From an uncultured Campylobacter sp. (GTDB lineage: Bacteria > Campylobacterota > Campylobacteria > Campylobacterales > Campylobacteraceae), in assembly GCF_938040115.1 (NCBI RefSeq), contig NZ_CALHXD010000304.1, positions 1 to 8,414 of the forward strand: a stretch of DNA of 8,414 nucleotides, given 5' to 3'. A program made the translations under genes and the position numbers. Positions 6,329-8,414 of this stretch are shown here, piece after piece; position 1 is the first letter of the stretch, and each line of letters begins with the position of its first letter. Under the pieces are notes generated by a model, which saw only the letters and a list, made by a program, of their open reading frames with translations, was not told the origin of the DNA and did not search any database.

Positions 6329-7516
6329 TTAGAAGCTATATTTGGCTTCGAATCTTATGCGGTCGTGTTTATTTTTATGATCTCCGTCTTTTTCTTTAGC
6401 TGCTGCATAGAATGTAGAGAAATTAAGTTTTTTGCTGTAAGCATAGCTACCGCCGACGTTCCACTCGTCTCTATCAACTCTCTTATTATATCTATAGCTA
6501 TAGCCCTTACCGTCTATGTAGTTAGCATACAAGCCAAACTCGTTAAATTTATATGACGCTCCGACAAACCAATAGTCGTTTTTGTCTTTGATATTGTTGT
6601 AGTACTGAGCGCTACCGTTCATGACCGAGTTAAGTAGTTTGCCTGGGTTGATTAGTTTGCCGTTATCTTCAACAGTTACGAAAGATTTTTTATCGTCTTT
6701 AGCCTTATAGTAGATATAACCTGCATTTAAACCGACTCCGGCAAATCCTACATCACCTTTAGCTGCGAAGAAATTTGCATCACCAAAGTTATTGTCGTCT
6801 GACTCATTGTGAACATATTGTGCTTGTAAGCCTAGTTTTACTGCATCTAGATCAAATTTCAAAGCCGCATCAGCTGCAAATAAATTTGCGGTATCCTCAA
6901 GATATGCCCACCAAGCTTTAAAGTTTACAGGATCATAGCTTCCCATTGCACCCACGCCATAGTAGTTAAGGCTTTTTGATCCTGCTAGGCCTGATAGTAG
7001 TCGACCGTCATAGTCAATGCTATCTGTTTCAAGTGCGTCAAAAGCAACACCAACCAAAGTAAGACCTGATATATCAGTGTTTTGTACTCTTAAACCAGTT
7101 CCTACCAAATCATCGTCAAAATATGTTTTAACAAATTGTTTGCCAGCTGTTATTGTAGTATTGTTTATGTTGTAGCCAAGATAAAATTCTCTTACACCAA
7201 ATGAGCTTGTAGTATTGGTGGTATCGCCATTAAATCCGGAACCGTCACTTGCTGCGTATCTTAGACCCAAAACACCAAAGAAGTTATCGTCAAGAGCAGC
7301 CTTAAAAGTACCTACGAATCTGAAGTTATGATTTGCATTATTTTTGTTGAATGCGCCTGGCATACCATTCCAGCGGACTTTATTGTGAGTATATCTATAT
7401 CTTGCAAATCCAGAAAAATCTACATCTTTAATAGCTTCTTCAAGCGGAGTAGCATTTAAAGTAGAGAAAGCGCCTAGCGCAACCAAAGCAGCTAAAGAAA
7501 TTTTAGCGAGTTTCAT
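6329..7516 (-). CDS. MOMP-type outer membrane porin (porin 2)
   Basis: Second Campylobacter MOMP-family porin, 395 residues, same barrel and transport role as porin 1. The signal peptide MKLAKISLAALVALGAF is cleaved after NA at 22, and the mature start is TPLEEAIKDVDFSGFARYRY. KAALDDNFFGVL (72-83), EFYLGYN (110-116) and NTTITAGKQ (119-127) recur at nearly the same positions as in porin 1, and the protein ends RFEAKYSF with the barrel-terminal Phe. Between these blocks the presumed surface loops differ in length and sequence: here WNGMPGAFNKNNANHN near 49-64, and a long insert around NSVMNGSAQYYNNIKDKN not present in porin 1. AAAGGAGA (7528-7521) precedes ATG 7516. A promoter, leader and strong terminator make it an independent unit. 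The two genes look like an old tandem duplication with the cytochrome gene between the copies. Confidence 0.92.
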   Translation of the reverse strand: MKLAKISLAALVALGAFSTLNATPLEEAIKDVDFSGFARYRYTHNKVRWNGMPGAFNKNNANHNFRFVGTFKAALDDNFFGVLGLRYAASDGSGFNGDTTNTTSSFGVREFYLGYNINNTTITAGKQFVKTYFDDDLVGTGLRVQNTDISGLTLVGVAFDALETDSIDYDGRLLSGLAGSKSLNYYGVGAMGSYDPVNFKAWWAYLEDTANLFAADAALKFDLDAVKLGLQAQYVHNESDDNNFGDANFFAAKGDVGFAGVGLNAGYIYYKAKDDKKSFVTVEDNGKLINPGKLLNSVMNGSAQYYNNIKDKNDYWFVGASYKFNEFGLYANYIDGKGYSYRYNKRVDRDEWNVGGSYAYSKKLNFSTFYAAAKEKDGDHKNKHDRIRFEAKYSF

Positions 7517-7548
7517 AAGTTCTCCTTTATAAAAGTTTTATAGGCATA

Positions 7549-7557
7549 ATTTTAGCA
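7549..7557 (-). promoter_or_regulatory. Extended -10 promoter of porin 2
   Basis: The minus strand reads TGCTAAAAT (7557 to 7549), an extended -10 box. A start near 7542 gives a leader of about 26 bases before ATG 7516. Upstream DNA is AT-rich with no clear -35. Confidence 0.65.
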
Positions 7558-7650
7558 CAAAATCGGTCGTGGTAAGCTTAATGCAAAAATTTAACATAAA
7601 TAATCATAAAACACTAATATATCAAGCTGTTACAAGGCTATTTTTGATAC

Positions 7651-7704
7651 TTAATATTATTAAAATAAGAATACTACCAACAAAGCTTAAATATGAAAGC
7701 TTAA
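7651..7704. repeat. Inverted and phased direct repeats upstream of porin 2
   Basis: TTAATA-T-TATTAA (7651-7663) is a perfect inverted repeat. AAAGCTTAA then occurs twice, at 7682-7690 and 7696-7704, 14 bases apart; the core AAGCTTAA also occurs at 7574-7581, and at 5566-5573 upstream of porin 1. They could be regulator sites for the porins or chance in AT-rich DNA. Confidence 0.35.
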
Positions 7705-7730
7705 TTTCAAGGATTTTTGCGAGATAAAAA

Positions 7731-7757
7731 GATAAAAAAGGGGACGCACATCCCCTT
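7731..7757 (-). terminator. Rho-independent terminator of the lipoprotein operon
   Basis: On the minus strand AAGGGGA (7757-7751) pairs with TCCCCTT (7744-7738) around a 6-base loop and runs into a T tract (7739-7734). It lies 64 bases past the lipoprotein stop. It also closes off the operon before the porin 2 upstream region. Confidence 0.9.
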
Positions 7758-7820
7758 CTTAAAAGGAGTTCTAACTTTGATTGCTTGTAAGAATTATAAA
7801 ATATTTCGGTAAATCAACGG

Positions 7821-8288
7821 CTAATCAAAGCTGATATTTTCACTTTTCGGAACTTCGATTAGAATTTTTTTGTTACTTTCTTGCTGTTGTGGGCTTTTTG
7901 CAGGACTTGTACTTTTAAATTTCGGCGTTTTATTTACTTTATGCATAACGTGGTGCGCTCCGCTTTTTATGAGTAGCATCTCGGTGACTAGTCCGCCTGA
8001 AACGCTAGCATAGACGGTATCTCCGCTAGAAAAGTAAAATTTATCCGCACAGTACTTGCCGCTAGGCAGTTTGCCGTTTGAAGTGTCGATTGATTTTATA
8101 TCATAGCAGTATTTGCCGCCGTCGTAGGTTACGCTTGATATCACGCCACGCAATGAGCCTCTAACGGGCGCAGGTTTTTGAATAACTGGTTTTTGGACGA
8201 CTTTTGGTGGCGGTTTTTGCTCAAAAAAAGCACAGCCGCTAAAAACCAGCAAAATGGCGGCTAAATTTAAAAACTTAAGCCTGAACAC
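7821..8288 (-). CDS. Small lipoprotein of unknown function
   Basis: I do not recognise this family. The 155 residues begin with a lipoprotein signal peptide: MFRLKF, a hydrophobic core and lipobox FSGC, so Cys19 should be lipidated and the mature protein anchored in a membrane. A Pro/Lys-rich linker (24-42, with repeated QKP) leads to a compact, probably beta-rich domain (about 47-109) with two further cysteines, Cys61 and Cys80, which could form a disulfide. A Ser/Pro/Gln/Lys tail (118-140) and a short hydrophobic patch (ILIEV) close it. The start is GTG 8288, the only start that yields an intact signal peptide; it overlaps the upstream gene's stop by 14 bases, so translation is probably coupled. 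A GGCGGGAA stretch lies about 12 bases ahead. The linker suggests a domain held away from the membrane, but no partner is evident. Confidence 0.8.
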   Translation of the reverse strand: MFRLKFLNLAAILLVFSGCAFFEQKPPPKVVQKPVIQKPAPVRGSLRGVISSVTYDGGKYCYDIKSIDTSNGKLPSGKYCADKFYFSSGDTVYASVSGGLVTEMLLIKSGAHHVMHKVNKTPKFKSTSPAKSPQQQESNKKILIEVPKSENISFD

Positions 8289-8414
8289 TAAGGACGTTCC
8301 CGCCGAGTTCGGCTATTCTTTTATCTACGGCTTGCGTCGCTTTTTCTATCGTTTTTTGCGAAATTTCAGGCAGTTTACCACCCCAAATTTTCTCAGCCTC
8401 TTTAAAGCCCCTTA
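8275..8414 (-). CDS. 3' end of an unidentified gene, cut off by the window
   Basis: The last 45 codons of a minus-strand gene read GFKEAEKIWGGKLPEISQK and end AELGGNVLSVQA, with TAA at 8277-8275. The visible part is charged and probably helical (IEKATQAVDKRIAEL). The frame is open to the window edge, the codon use is like the other GC-richer genes, and the 14-base overlap with the lipoprotein gene argues for an operon. I cannot assign a family from so short a piece. Confidence 0.7.
   Translation of the reverse strand, partial: RGFKEAEKIWGGKLPEISQKTIEKATQAVDKRIAELGGNVLSVQA

Noticed and set aside
1..8414. CRISPR array, tRNA or rRNA, phage att sites, or phase-variable homopolymer tracts
   Set aside because: No regularly spaced repeats, no cloverleaf sequence, no integrase, and no long G or C run was seen.

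Overview
The window looks like the chromosome of a Campylobacter-type epsilonproteobacterium. The evidence is two porins of the Campylobacter major outer membrane protein (MOMP) type, a neutrophil-activating (NapA-like) Dps, promoters built on an extended -10 box without a clear -35, and a galU-pgi-dps order that, as I recall, matches C. jejuni (Cj1536c-Cj1535c-Cj1534c). The sugar genes are visibly richer in G+C than C. jejuni DNA, which fits the C. rectus/showae/curvus/concisus side of the genus. The species is inference.

Layout, left to right. Positions 1-2015 (+) hold a 5'-truncated galU overlapping pgi by 14 bases: two glucose-phosphate enzymes in one transcript. Positions 2016-2789 hold no recognisable gene, but carry twelve AAATTT words and, at the right end, the dps promoter. 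Positions 2790-3256 hold dps and its terminator. Positions 3257-4283 look empty to a gene finder, but the + strand contains a decayed IS1595/IS1016-like transposase that can be read through frameshifts and stops. It includes a duplicated 16-base repeat that reads SNERSE in both copies. Positions 4284-7557 (-) hold a block of two paralogous MOMP-type porins separated by a mono-haem periplasmic cytochrome c, each with its own extended -10 promoter. Positions 7558-7820 hold a porin upstream region and a strong terminator. Positions 7821-8414 (-) hold a small lipoprotein gene overlapping the 3' end of an unidentified gene.

Functionally, galU makes UDP-glucose for surface glycans, and pgi interconverts glucose-6-P and fructose-6-P (gluconeogenic in most campylobacters). 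Dps stores iron and protects DNA from peroxide, the porins are the main solute route through the outer membrane, and the cytochrome carries electrons in the periplasm.

I found no CRISPR array, tRNA, rRNA, phage or defence locus, and nothing I would call a new biological system. The most interesting points are the compact terminator/promoter overlap before the cytochrome gene, the in-frame repeat in the dead transposase, and the porin-cytochrome-porin arrangement.
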